From: Chitinophaga sp. YR573
GTDB lineage: Bacteria; Bacteroidota; Bacteroidia; Chitinophagales; Chitinophagaceae
NCBI RefSeq assembly: GCF_900110995.1
Contig: NZ_FOJF01000002.1
Span: forward strand, 868,001 to 932,000
DNA: 64,000 bases
Reading direction: 5' to 3'
Below, piece by piece: positions 9,965-18,875 of this stretch. A model generated the notes under the pieces. That model had not been told where the DNA came from. It worked only from the letters and a program-made list of their open reading frames with translations, and made no database searches. The first letter of the stretch is position 1, and the number at the start of each line of letters is the position of its first letter. The translations under genes and the position numbers were made by a program.

Positions 9965-11416
9965 ATGCAATTAAATAAGGGCTCGCTTTCAACTGTCAAC
10001 AAAAAGGAAAATCTTCAACTGCCTGTTAATACAGATCAGCCGGAGAAAGTGTTACAATTTGGTACCGGTGTATTACTGCGTGGGTTACCGGATTATTTTA
10101 TAGATAAAGCAAACAAGCAGGGTGTATTCAACGGCCGTGTGGTAGTAGTAAAATCTACAGACAAAGGTGATACGGATGCTTATGCGAAACAGGATAACCT
10201 CTACACCCTGTGCATGCAGGACCATAAAACAAAAGAGTACATCGTTAATGCGGCTGTCAGCCGGGTATTATCTGCTGCAACAGAATGGGAGACTATCCTG
10301 AAATGTGCAGAGAATCCTGAAATGGAAATCATTATTTCCAATACAACAGAAGTAGGTATTACTTTATCAGAGGATGACGTACATGCGGCTCCGCCTAAAA
10401 GTTTCCCGGGTAAGTTACTGGCGTTCTTATTACACCGTTATAAACATGGTGGTAAAGGAATGGTGATCGTCCCTACGGAACTGATAGTAGATAACGGGAA
10501 TAAGTTAAAAGATATTGTACTGGAACTGGCAGCCAGAAATAAGTTAGATAAAGATTTTATCAACTGGCTGGGCAAGGCTAATTATTTCTGTAATTCTCTG
10601 GTAGACCGTATCGTACCAGGGGCTTTACCTGCAGCTGCACATGCAGCAATAGAAAAAGAACTGGGATATAAAGATGAACTGATGATCATGTCTGAAGTAT
10701 ATGCTCTCTGGGCTATTGAAGCAGATGATCCTAAAGTGAAAGAAATACTCTCTTTTGAGAAAACTGATAACGGTGTTGTTATCGTACCAGATATTAACGT
10801 ATTCCGGGAGTTGAAACTACGCTTGCTGAACGGTACACATACACTCTCCTGTGGCATGGCTTACCTGGCAGGATTTGACACTGTGAAAGCCGCGATGAGT
10901 GACCCTGCAATGGAAGGGTTTATCTCTACGCTGATGCGCTCTGAATTAGTACCTGCCATTACTGACATTTATATAAGGGAAGATGCTGCGCAGCGGTTTA
11001 CCAGTAGTGTACTGGACCGCTTCCGTAATCCTTACATAGAACACCGCTGGATCAGCATTACCATGCAGTATACTTCCAAGATGAAGGCAAGGGTAGTACC
11101 TATTTTACAGAAACATTACCAGCGTTCACAGGATGTGCCTGCGCTGATGGCGCTGGGTTTTGCTACTTATTTGTTATTCATGCGCAACAGTGAGCAGGTA
11201 ACAGATGATCATGCCGCTTTATTAAGAGAGAAATGGCAGCGTTTGGAACCGGCTGTACTGGTGAAAGATGTACTGTCTGATGTAACATTGTGGGGAACAG
11301 ATCTCACAGCGTTGAAAGGGTTTGCACATATGGTAACAGTGATGCTGGGCGCCTTGCTGAATGAAGGAGTAAAAGGCTTATTACAACGTGTATCCGGAGA
11401 ATTATCGGAGATCTAA
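9965..11416 (+). CDS. uxaB: Tagaturonate reductase (altronate oxidoreductase)
   Basis: A 483-residue cytoplasmic member of the mannitol dehydrogenase family that reduces D-tagaturonate to D-altronate with NADH, the second step of galacturonate breakdown. The N-terminal dinucleotide-binding part contains VLQFGTGVLLRG (about residue 30) and the C-terminal part has the family motif LRLLNGTHT followed by a helical domain. UxaB rather than the related fructuronate reductase UxuB is favoured by the direct context of uxaA and uxaC. It carries no signal peptide. It follows the exported pectinases in the same direction after a 92-bp gap with two palindromes. Confidence 0.92.
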   Translation: MQLNKGSLSTVNKKENLQLPVNTDQPEKVLQFGTGVLLRGLPDYFIDKANKQGVFNGRVVVVKSTDKGDTDAYAKQDNLYTLCMQDHKTKEYIVNAAVSRVLSAATEWETILKCAENPEMEIIISNTTEVGITLSEDDVHAAPPKSFPGKLLAFLLHRYKHGGKGMVIVPTELIVDNGNKLKDIVLELAARNKLDKDFINWLGKANYFCNSLVDRIVPGALPAAAHAAIEKELGYKDELMIMSEVYALWAIEADDPKVKEILSFEKTDNGVVIVPDINVFRELKLRLLNGTHTLSCGMAYLAGFDTVKAAMSDPAMEGFISTLMRSELVPAITDIYIREDAAQRFTSSVLDRFRNPYIEHRWISITMQYTSKMKARVVPILQKHYQRSQDVPALMALGFATYLLFMRNSEQVTDDHAALLREKWQRLEPAVLVKDVLSDVTLWGTDLTALKGFAHMVTVMLGALLNEGVKGLLQRVSGELSEI

Positions 11417-11473
11417 ACAACGCAAAAATATAAGAGAAAAGATCTGAAAGATCTAAATATTAAAATTGAAGGG

Positions 11474-13129
11474 ATGAAAAGAAAGGTATTGAAAGTCCAC
11501 CCGCAGGACAATGTAATCGTTGCACTGACAGATCTCAAAAAGAACGAGATGGTGGAAGAGAATGGGCAGATCTATACATTACAGGAAGATATACCCGCCA
11601 AACATAAATTCACTGAAACAGCACTGGAAACCGGTGATGCCATCAAAATGTATGGCGTACTGGTAGGCCGTGCAAAACAACCGCTGGCTGCGGGCATGCG
11701 CATAGCCGTAGGCAATGTGCAACATGCTGCCAGTGATTTCAAACTGGCGGAACAGCGGAAAACAGCCTGGCATATGCCGGATGTAAGCGCCTGGCAACAA
11801 CGTACTTTCCAGGGTTTTCACCGGGCAGATGGTAGTGTAGGAACAGGTAACTATTGGCTGGTCATCCCGCTGGTATTTTGTGAGAACAGGAATGTGGATG
11901 TACTGAGAGAAGCACTGGTAGAAGAACTGGGATACGGACGTCCTAAGAAATATGCAGCTTTTGCCAGACAACTGGCAGAACAATACAAACGTGGCGCAGA
12001 TGCCGGTAGTATACTGGAAACAGTTTACACAGAGAAGGAAAACAGCGCGATGAACGCCCGTCTATTTGAAAATGTGGACGGCGTTAAATTCCTCACACAT
12101 GAAGGCGGATGTGGTGGTATCAGGCAGGATGCACAAACATTATGCGGACTGCTGGCTGGATATATCACTCATGCTAATGTAGCAGGAGCAACGGTGTTAA
12201 GTCTGGGTTGCCAGAATGCGCAGGCAACCATGTTACAGGATGAGATAAAGAAACGCTCTCCTGATTTCAGCAAACCTTTATTTATACTGGATCAGCAGCA
12301 GATAGGTACGGAGCAGGAGTTGATCTCTACCGCTGTAAAACAAACCTTTACCGGTTTGATGGAAGCGAACAAAGTTACCCGTCAGCCAGCGCCGCTGAGT
12401 AAGTTAGTGATAGGATTGGAATGTGGTGGTTCTGATGGCTTCTCCGGTATTTCAGCGAATCCGGCTATCGGCTATACTTCTGATCTGCTGGTAGCATTGG
12501 GCGGTAGTGTGATCCTCTCTGAGTTTCCTGAGTTATGTGGTGTAGAGCAGGAAATGAGCGACCGCTGTGTAAGGGATACGGATGCATTGCGTTTTATAGA
12601 CCTGATGCGTACATATCAGCGCAGGGCAGAAGAAGCGGGATCAGGGTTTGATATGAACCCTTCTCCCGGCAATATCAAAGACGGGTTAATTACTGATGCG
12701 ATAAAATCGGCAGGAGCAGCTAAAAAGGGTGGTACATCACCGGTGGTAGATGTGCTGGATTATCCGGATAAGGTAACACAACCAGGTTTAAACCTGTTAT
12801 GTACGCCAGGCAATGATGTGGAGTCTACAACGGCAGAAGTAGCCGCAGGCGCCAGTATAGTGTTGTTTACAACAGGGTTGGGTACACCAACAGGCAATCC
12901 TGTTGCGCCGGTGCTGAAAGTTTCCAGCAGTACAAAGTTGTACAACAAGATGCCGGACATCATCGATATCAATACAGGTACAATCATAGATGGAGAAGAA
13001 TCCATCCAGCAGGCAGGAGAACGTATACTCGACTACGTAATACAGGTAGCCAGTGGTGTTACGCCCGCGAAATCTGTGGTTAACGGTCAGGATGATTTTA
13101 TTCCCTGGAAGAGAGGCGTATCTCTGTAA
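11474..13129 (+). CDS. uxaA: Altronate dehydratase
   Basis: A 551-residue enzyme that dehydrates D-altronate to 2-keto-3-deoxy-D-gluconate. An N-terminal SAF domain (about residues 1-95, beginning KVLKVHPQDNVIVALTDL) is joined to the altronate/galactarate dehydratase core, where GNYWLVIPLVFCENRN, HEGGCGG, LGCQN and GLECGGSDGFSG are visible; the conserved Cys and His residues are metal-site candidates. It lies 57 bp after uxaB. Length is typical for Bacteroidota UxaA. The product would feed a KDG kinase/aldolase pair that is not in this window. Confidence 0.93.
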   Translation: MKRKVLKVHPQDNVIVALTDLKKNEMVEENGQIYTLQEDIPAKHKFTETALETGDAIKMYGVLVGRAKQPLAAGMRIAVGNVQHAASDFKLAEQRKTAWHMPDVSAWQQRTFQGFHRADGSVGTGNYWLVIPLVFCENRNVDVLREALVEELGYGRPKKYAAFARQLAEQYKRGADAGSILETVYTEKENSAMNARLFENVDGVKFLTHEGGCGGIRQDAQTLCGLLAGYITHANVAGATVLSLGCQNAQATMLQDEIKKRSPDFSKPLFILDQQQIGTEQELISTAVKQTFTGLMEANKVTRQPAPLSKLVIGLECGGSDGFSGISANPAIGYTSDLLVALGGSVILSEFPELCGVEQEMSDRCVRDTDALRFIDLMRTYQRRAEEAGSGFDMNPSPGNIKDGLITDAIKSAGAAKKGGTSPVVDVLDYPDKVTQPGLNLLCTPGNDVESTTAEVAAGASIVLFTTGLGTPTGNPVAPVLKVSSSTKLYNKMPDIIDINTGTIIDGEESIQQAGERILDYVIQVASGVTPAKSVVNGQDDFIPWKRGVSL

Positions 13130-13207
13130 AACTGATTAGTAACGACTAATCAAGAGAGAGGTGTGTCCCTACGTATCTCTGTAAACAAACTACTAACAGC
13201 TAATCAA
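13117..13207 (+). repeat. Imperfect tandem duplication across the uxaA stop
   Basis: CGTATCTCTGTAAA occurs at 13117-13130 (containing the uxaA stop) and again at 13172-13185, and CTAATCAA follows in each copy at 13146-13153 and, as CTAATCA, at 13200-13206. The period is 54-55 bp. It looks like a small local duplication of the end of uxaA and the spacer; no function is evident. Confidence 0.6.
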
Positions 13208-13215
13208 TATTAATA

Positions 13216-14610
13216 ATGAAGAAGTTCCTGGATGAAAATTTTCTCCTGAACACAGCTACGGCTCAGAGATTGTATCATGACTTCGCGAAGGAAATGCCAA
13301 TCATAGATTATCATTGTCATCTTCCACCGGCACAGATAGCCGCCGATACTAAGTTTGAAAACATTACGCAGGCCTGGTTATATGGCGATCATTACAAGTG
13401 GAGAGCCATGCGTACAAATGGTGTACATGAAAGCTACTGCACCGGAGATAAAAGCGATTGGGAGAAATTCGAACAATGGGCAACGACCGTTCCCTATACT
13501 TTACGTAACCCGCTATATCATTGGACTCACCTGGAACTGCAACGTTATTTTGGTGTAAATGAAATTCTCAACCCATCCTCAGCAAGAAGAATTTTTGATA
13601 CCTGCAATGAGCAATTACCAGCTTACAGTACACGTACATTACTAAAGAAAATGAAAGTGGCCGTAGTATGTACAACTGATGATCCGGCAGATACACTGGA
13701 ACACCATTATCAGTTAAACAAAGAAGGTTTTGATATACCTATTCTGCCCGCATTCCGTCCGGATCAATCTATGAATGTAGATGATCCTGTTAAATATAAT
13801 CAGTATTTAAATAAACTGGAAGAGACTGCTGGTATCACTATCAGCACTTACCAGCATTTACTGGATGCTTTAAAGAGCAGGCATGATTTCTTTGCAATAA
13901 TGGGTTGTACAGTATCAGATCATGGGATAGAGGAAATCTATGCAGAGGATTTTACAGATGCAGAAATAACCGCTGTTTTTCTTAAAGTAAGAAGCGGAAA
14001 AGCTTTACAATTATCTGAAATAAAACAATTCAAATCTGCTTTGTTATTACAACTGGCAGAATGGGATTGGGAAAAAGGCTGGGTACAGCAATATCACCTG
14101 GGAGCCTTGCGCAATAACAATTCGCGCATGATGCGCTTATTGGGCCCTGATACCGGTTGGGATTCTATAGGGGATTTCTCTCAGGCAAGAGCATTGGCAA
14201 AATTCCTGGATAGATTAGATAGTCAGGATAAATTAGCTAAAACTATCCTCTATAATCTTAATCCCAGTGATAATGAATTACTGGCAACGATGATAGGTAA
14301 TTTCAATGATGGTTCTATAGCAGGTAAAGTACAATTTGGCTCCGCCTGGTGGTTTTTAGATCAGAAAGACGGGATGGTGAAACAGTTGAATGCCTTGTCT
14401 AATATGGGATTACTGAGCAGGTTCGTAGGTATGCTCACAGACTCAAGAAGTTTCCTTTCTTTCCCCAGACATGAATATTTCAGAAGGATAGTATGTGAGT
14501 TATTCGGGCAGGAAATAGAGCAGGGAGAGCTGCCCGATGATATTGAATGGGTAGGGAAAGTGATACAGGATATCTGTTATAATAACGCGAAGCAATACTT
14601 TCACTGGTAA
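13216..14610 (+). CDS. uxaC: Uronate (glucuronate/galacturonate) isomerase
   Basis: A 464-residue amidohydrolase-fold enzyme interconverting D-galacturonate and D-tagaturonate (also glucuronate and fructuronate), the first step of the pathway. The N-terminus has the metal-binding segment IIDYHCHLPP (His33 and His35), and later CTTDDPADTLEHH, LPAFRPDQ and FGSAWWFLDQKDGM near the C-terminus, all typical of UxaC. Full length for the family (about 465-470). With uxaB and uxaA just upstream it completes galacturonate to KDG. A strong hairpin terminator follows. Confidence 0.95.
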   Translation: MKKFLDENFLLNTATAQRLYHDFAKEMPIIDYHCHLPPAQIAADTKFENITQAWLYGDHYKWRAMRTNGVHESYCTGDKSDWEKFEQWATTVPYTLRNPLYHWTHLELQRYFGVNEILNPSSARRIFDTCNEQLPAYSTRTLLKKMKVAVVCTTDDPADTLEHHYQLNKEGFDIPILPAFRPDQSMNVDDPVKYNQYLNKLEETAGITISTYQHLLDALKSRHDFFAIMGCTVSDHGIEEIYAEDFTDAEITAVFLKVRSGKALQLSEIKQFKSALLLQLAEWDWEKGWVQQYHLGALRNNNSRMMRLLGPDTGWDSIGDFSQARALAKFLDRLDSQDKLAKTILYNLNPSDNELLATMIGNFNDGSIAGKVQFGSAWWFLDQKDGMVKQLNALSNMGLLSRFVGMLTDSRSFLSFPRHEYFRRIVCELFGQEIEQGELPDDIEWVGKVIQDICYNNAKQYFHW

Positions 14611-14616
14611 TAAAAC

Positions 14617-14643
14617 AGAGGCTGTCCGTTTTGGACAGCCTCT
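14617..14643 (+). terminator. Terminator after uxaC
   Basis: AGAGGCTGTCC and GGACAGCCTCT pair as an 11-bp perfect stem around a GTTTT loop, 6 bases past the uxaC stop. It likely ends the pectin/uxa transcript, although the T run is short. Confidence 0.8.
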
Positions 14644-14675
14644 TGTAATTAGGCAGTATGACAGCGTAGATTGGC

Positions 14676-14820
14676 AGATGTTGTTGATCGATAAATACAC
14701 TGCATCTGACTGTTTAGTTCTCTGATTTAGCTTTGGAATATGGGCTCAGCATTTGTTTTTCAATTTAACTTCACCTAATATTCACGTCAGATAAGGTGTA
14801 TTTATCGATCAACAACATCT
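14676..14820. mobile_element. 145-bp element with perfect 25-bp terminal inverted repeats (MITE-like candidate)
   Basis: Bases 14676-14700 (beginning AGATGTTGTTGATCGA) are the exact reverse complement of 14796-14820. After three mismatched bases the complementarity resumes for seven more (ATCTGAC at 14704-14710 against GTCAGAT at 14786-14792), so the arms span about 35 bp. The 76-bp AT-rich centre has no reading frame. No target-site duplication is obvious. A non-autonomous transposon relic (MITE) is the first explanation; a long regulatory hairpin is the alternative. The remaining bases of the 315-bp gap between uxaC and the next gene hold the uxaC terminator and an AT-rich stretch before 14926 with no certain promoter. 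Confidence 0.55.
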
Positions 14821-14925
14821 CGCGCGAAGATTATGTAATCAAACTGAGGCACTACCTATAATTATAGCATGCTGCATTTAATAAGTATTTTTATTATCTT
14901 GCCGTAACAGCTAAATCCTTATTGA

Positions 14926-16446
14926 ATGAAAAACAAATCCCTCTTTTTTCTTATCCTGTTAATAATTAGCTGTATGGCTAATAGGAGCCAGGCACAAGAT
15001 ACCGTTAGGAGAATAGTCGATATAGGAGTACTTGATTCTTTACATTCAAACATTTTAAAAGAAGAACGGCTTTTACAGATATTCATGCCTCAAAACTATA
15101 AACCAGGGAGTACTGATAAATACGATGTGTTGTATGTGCTTGATGGTGGTAACTGGAATACGGGCTTGATAAAAAATGTGCAGCATTTTTTAGAAGGAGA
15201 GAGCTACATGCCTCCAACAATAATTGTAAGTATACTAGGTATTGACCGTAATAAGGATCTCACACCAACTCATTTGGATAGTTGGAAAACATCAGGAGGT
15301 GGTGCTAATTTCCTCGGTTTTATCAAAAATGAGTTGATACCTTATATTAATGAAAAATATCCCTCTAATGGAGATAATACGCTTTGGGGGCATTCATTAG
15401 GTGGCTTGTTTGTTATCAATTCGATGTTAAATGAGCCAAAAACTTTTAAGACATACATTGCTGTGGATCCCAGTCTCTGGTGGGATGACAGTTACATACA
15501 AAAGATCGCACCTGATAAGTTGCCTGCATTAGCAGGTTTAAATATCACGTTGTTCATAAGTGGAAGAGAGGGAAATGAAACAATGAAGATCGCTACAATG
15601 GATACCATCCTTAAGAAGATGGCTCCCGCAGGGCTAAGCTGGAAAAGTGTCAGGTACCCCGATGAAACGCATAGTTCGGTAAGACTAAAAAGTATATACG
15701 ACGGGTTGAAGTTTGCCTATGGATGGGCTAATGGTTCAATTGAATTTCATCCAATGAATGGTATGATTTTGAAAGATAAGCCCATTAAAATATGGTACTT
15801 TGGTGATACTACAAAAGTTCATTACACCATTGATGGAAGCGAACCCACCATGTTGTCTGCAAGTATACAACCAGAGATTAATTTAACTGATGCTGCTAAA
15901 GTTACTATGAAGCAGTTTACAAGCCGGTCGAGGTATGATAAGATCAAAACCGGTGATTTTATATCTGAAAAAACACTGAAGCCCGTTTCAAAACAAAAGG
16001 ATGTACAATCAGGAGGCTTTCATTATGCTTATTATGAGGGAAAATGGGGCGATTCTACAAACTTTAAAGACTTGAAACCACAGAAAGAAGGAATAACAGG
16101 TGCCGATTTTGATGCTGATAAACTTCCACAGCAAAATAATTTCGCCTTAGTGATTGATGGATTATTGGAGACAAAAGAAGATGGTTATTATATTTTTGTT
16201 CTGGATGCTGATAAAGGTTCAAAACTATACCTTAATAACCGGTTACTGATACGATGGAATGGCTCTTACAGCAACAGGACGTATTCATACATATTACCTC
16301 TGGAAAAGGGATTTTATTCACTACGCTTAGAATATCTGCATAAGAATGAAGATTTTAAATTAAAACTGGCTTATGTTACACCGGGTATCATGAATACTAA
16401 GAATCCTATTCCGATTCCTGTAAATCTTCAATATAGCCACAATTGA
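14926..16446 (+). CDS. Secreted esterase (enterochelin-esterase-like) with Fn3-associated and PA14 domains
   Basis: A 506-residue exported protein. The N-terminus can be read as a lipoprotein signal (IISC, Cys16) or a normal signal peptide cut after SQA. Residues about 30-265 are an alpha/beta-hydrolase of the putative esterase family (PF00756), with the nucleophile Ser157 in WGHSLGG and the catalytic His249 in DETHSS. Residues 275-350 contain the YTIDGSEPT motif of chitobiase-C/Fn3-associated domains, and 365-500 look like a PA14 carbohydrate-binding module (EGKWGDSTNF, GYYIFVLDADKGSKLYLNN). Feruloyl or acetyl esterase activity on plant polysaccharide is plausible. It stands alone between two hairpins, so it is probably monocistronic. 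Confidence 0.82.
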   Translation: MKNKSLFFLILLIISCMANRSQAQDTVRRIVDIGVLDSLHSNILKEERLLQIFMPQNYKPGSTDKYDVLYVLDGGNWNTGLIKNVQHFLEGESYMPPTIIVSILGIDRNKDLTPTHLDSWKTSGGGANFLGFIKNELIPYINEKYPSNGDNTLWGHSLGGLFVINSMLNEPKTFKTYIAVDPSLWWDDSYIQKIAPDKLPALAGLNITLFISGREGNETMKIATMDTILKKMAPAGLSWKSVRYPDETHSSVRLKSIYDGLKFAYGWANGSIEFHPMNGMILKDKPIKIWYFGDTTKVHYTIDGSEPTMLSASIQPEINLTDAAKVTMKQFTSRSRYDKIKTGDFISEKTLKPVSKQKDVQSGGFHYAYYEGKWGDSTNFKDLKPQKEGITGADFDADKLPQQNNFALVIDGLLETKEDGYYIFVLDADKGSKLYLNNRLLIRWNGSYSNRTYSYILPLEKGFYSLRLEYLHKNEDFKLKLAYVTPGIMNTKNPIPIPVNLQYSHN

Positions 16447-16483
16447 CAAAGTCCTTATGCTATGCAACAAATTGTCATTGGCT

Positions 16484-16522
16484 ACCGTAGGAAATAAATT
16501 CATAGAATTTATTTCCTACGGT
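16484..16522 (+). terminator. Terminator after the esterase gene
   Basis: ACCGTAGGAAATAAATT pairs with AATTTATTTCCTACGGT (17-bp perfect stem, 5-nt loop CATAG), followed by TCCTTCTT. It lies 37 bp beyond the stop at 16446. The remaining 190 bp before 16711 are AT-rich with no further structure seen. Confidence 0.75.
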
Positions 16523-16710
16523 TCCTTCTTCCCCCGACGAGACCAACTACCCAAAAGTTGCTGCAAAAATGAAATTTTTAAAGACATATAATTATATCTG
16601 ACAGTATCTCTTGTTCTACAGATGAATTGTACACCTCCATTTATCATAATTCAATACCTGATAGGTTTTAATGCCCGTAATTTGACATGGATTAAACTTA
16701 ATTGGAAATT

Positions 16711-17967
16711 ATGATTAAATCTCAATCTGCATGGTCGCGGCGGGAGTTTCTCACCGCCGTTACTGGTACAGGTGCTGCGATGATGCTGAACCCACTGGCG
16801 GGGTGGACTATCGGGGAAGTGGATCCTCGTGTGGCTGCTATCGTTGCTGCCACTATAGGCATCGACACGCACAATCATATTGATGTCCCCCTCACTACAG
16901 CTGAGGTGCCTGGTCCAACTATAGACCTGGCCGGAGAGATGAAGCAGTCGGGCTTATCTGCCATCTGTATGACATTCGCCGTCGATTATCAAAAATTGCA
17001 AAACCCCGGAGATGCCTATGAACGGTTCCTGAACGGGTTGGCTTCAATGGATAAGCAACTGGAACAAAACCATATGAAGCGTTCCCTGAACCTGGCAGAC
17101 CTTCGCAGTGCGCATAAGAAGCACCAGCCAAATGTCATTCAATCAGTGGAAGGTGCTCACTTTCTAGAAGGACATCTGGAGCGACTCGGAGTGGCATACA
17201 ACCGGGGCTTGCGGCATCTCGGATTACTCCACGACAACGATGCATCCGTGCCATTGGGTGATGTGTTCACTAACCCCGCAGTTTTTGGCGGACTGACAGC
17301 TTTCGGAGCGGACGTTATAAGGGAATGCAACCGCCTGGGTATACTCGTGGACCTGTCGCATGCCAGCGCGGATACGGTGGCCGCTGCGCTGAAAGTGGCG
17401 AACCGTCCGGTACTTGTCTCTCACACCGGACTTGATTCCCGGGTGGGTCAGAACCCGTTCATGGCAAACATGATGCGGCCAAGACTCATTAGCAAGGAGC
17501 ATGCAAAGGTTGTTGCTGATGCCGGTGGTGTGATTGGCGTATGGACACATCTGGCCGATTCTCCATTGGAGTATGCACAGAATGTTCGTGCTCTTGTTGA
17601 TGTTATCGGAATTGACCATGTCTGCATCGGTACTGATACCAAGTTGACCCCGGGGAACAACAGACCCGGTGGTGGCCCTGGCCAGCGACCTGGTGGCGGC
17701 CCTGGTAAAGATTCTATTAAACACAACGATGGTCCCCCAGGAGATAATCATAACGAAGGTCCCAAAGGTGATAATCAACATAATGGTGCTCCAAATAAAG
17801 GCCGTGTTGGTGAGCGTACAAACGAAGCATGGAAAGACCAGAAGGCTGGATTCTATTACGCCGTTGTTGATGCGATGTTAAAAACCGGCTTCACTGAAGA
17901 AGAAATTGGCAAGGTAGGCGGAGGTAACTTCTGCCGCGTGTTTGATGCGGCCACGAAAGGGCATTGA
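16711..17967 (+). CDS. Tat-exported peptidase M19 (membrane/renal dipeptidase family) with low-complexity insert
   Basis: A 418-residue protein. The ATG at 16711 is chosen over a TTG at 16702 because it puts the twin-arginine motif SRREFL at the very N-terminus, as in Tat signals. M19 enzymes are zinc dipeptidases. Metal-site motifs are IDTHNHID (the usual HxD is HxH here), SVEG, VDLSHAS, LVSHTG and IGTD (Asp309). Directly after that Asp, residues about 315-364 are a Gly/Pro/Asn-rich stretch with GGGPGQRPGGGPGK and collagen-like GPP/GPK steps, unlike normal M19 loops. Third positions look more GC-rich than in neighbouring genes outside this insert. Monocistronic; substrate not predictable. 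Confidence 0.85.
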   Translation: MIKSQSAWSRREFLTAVTGTGAAMMLNPLAGWTIGEVDPRVAAIVAATIGIDTHNHIDVPLTTAEVPGPTIDLAGEMKQSGLSAICMTFAVDYQKLQNPGDAYERFLNGLASMDKQLEQNHMKRSLNLADLRSAHKKHQPNVIQSVEGAHFLEGHLERLGVAYNRGLRHLGLLHDNDASVPLGDVFTNPAVFGGLTAFGADVIRECNRLGILVDLSHASADTVAAALKVANRPVLVSHTGLDSRVGQNPFMANMMRPRLISKEHAKVVADAGGVIGVWTHLADSPLEYAQNVRALVDVIGIDHVCIGTDTKLTPGNNRPGGGPGQRPGGGPGKDSIKHNDGPPGDNHNEGPKGDNQHNGAPNKGRVGERTNEAWKDQKAGFYYAVVDAMLKTGFTEEEIGKVGGGNFCRVFDAATKGH

Positions 17968-17974
17968 TTGGAAG

Positions 17975-18011
17975 AAAGGATGTATCAAAATATACTTTTG
18001 ATACATCCTTT
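17975..18011. terminator. Bidirectional terminator
   Basis: AAAGGATGTATCAAAA pairs with TTTTGATACATCCTTT (16 bp, 5-nt loop), with A and T flanks. It sits between the converging M19 (+) and desaturase-like (-) genes and can serve both. Confidence 0.85.
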
Positions 18012-18017
18012 TGTTAA

Positions 18018-18797
18018 TTATTTTTTAAAAGGAGAGACCATCAGATGACTTACTTTTTGCTGGTGATCTTCTTTAAATTCATCCAGTCCGTAGGTAATCT
18101 CATGCGGTTGTGTATGCCCCCAGGTACCGAAGATCCTGTCCCAGAAAGTAAATACATCTCCATAGTGAGAGTCCGTCAGTTGCCGATGAGCAGAGTGATG
18201 GATTTTATGCCATCCGGGAGTAGCTATCACCAATCGCGCAATACGCTCGAACCAGTCAGGCAGTTTCACATTGCTGTGTTGCATAATTAGTAAGGGTAGT
18301 GCAATGGTGCCATAGATGACAAATGTTGTCATGGAAATGCCCAGTACGGCAACAGCTAAACCCTGGTAAATAAATAGCGCCACAATCGCATCTATGGGAT
18401 GAAACCTTAGTGAAGAAGACACGTTGAGATGCAGATCAGAGTGATGGATCCGGTGGAAGCGCCACAGGAAAGGTACTTTGTGCTGGAGGTTATGGGTAAG
18501 ATAACTTCCGAAATCAAATAGTAAAATACCCAGGATCACTTTTGCAGTGGCCGGTATATTCACATGGTTCAGCAAACCCCAATTGTTCTTTGCGGTCCAT
18601 TCGAGGATCATTACCACCAGAATCCCCAGTCCGGCATTCATAATAAAGGAAATCAGCGAAACCGTGAAATTCCGCCTGTAATGCCGCTTTATGTTAGCCG
18701 GACGATTCAGGTAAGGAAAGAGGTTTTCAATGCTATACATCAGGATCAGTAAGACAATCAATACGATCGGCTGGATGTTGGCAAGTAATTCAATCAT
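18018..18797 (-). CDS. Sterol desaturase / fatty acid hydroxylase superfamily membrane protein
   Basis: A 259-residue inner-membrane di-iron protein with about five hydrophobic segments. The histidine boxes are HNLQH (about 103), HRIHHSD (about 115) and HKIHHSAH (about 198), the ERG3/fatty-acid hydroxylase pattern. Such bacterial proteins hydroxylate or desaturate lipids; the exact lipid substrate cannot be deduced. The neighbour upstream on the same strand is an ECF sigma factor 78 bp away, so co-transcription is possible but not shown. Confidence 0.85.
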   Translation of the reverse strand: MIELLANIQPIVLIVLLILMYSIENLFPYLNRPANIKRHYRRNFTVSLISFIMNAGLGILVVMILEWTAKNNWGLLNHVNIPATAKVILGILLFDFGSYLTHNLQHKVPFLWRFHRIHHSDLHLNVSSSLRFHPIDAIVALFIYQGLAVAVLGISMTTFVIYGTIALPLLIMQHSNVKLPDWFERIARLVIATPGWHKIHHSAHRQLTDSHYGDVFTFWDRIFGTWGHTQPHEITYGLDEFKEDHQQKVSHLMVSPFKK

Positions 18798-18875
18798 AGC
18801 TATCCGTTTTAGATTTTATACCAGATGCCTGTATTGTATAAAAAGTTCGATACAGCTATATATTTTTTTTGAGAA

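Noticed and set aside
17224..17781. 185-residue minus-strand frame inside the M19 gene
   Set aside because: Antisense shadow of a well-supported gene; no family features.
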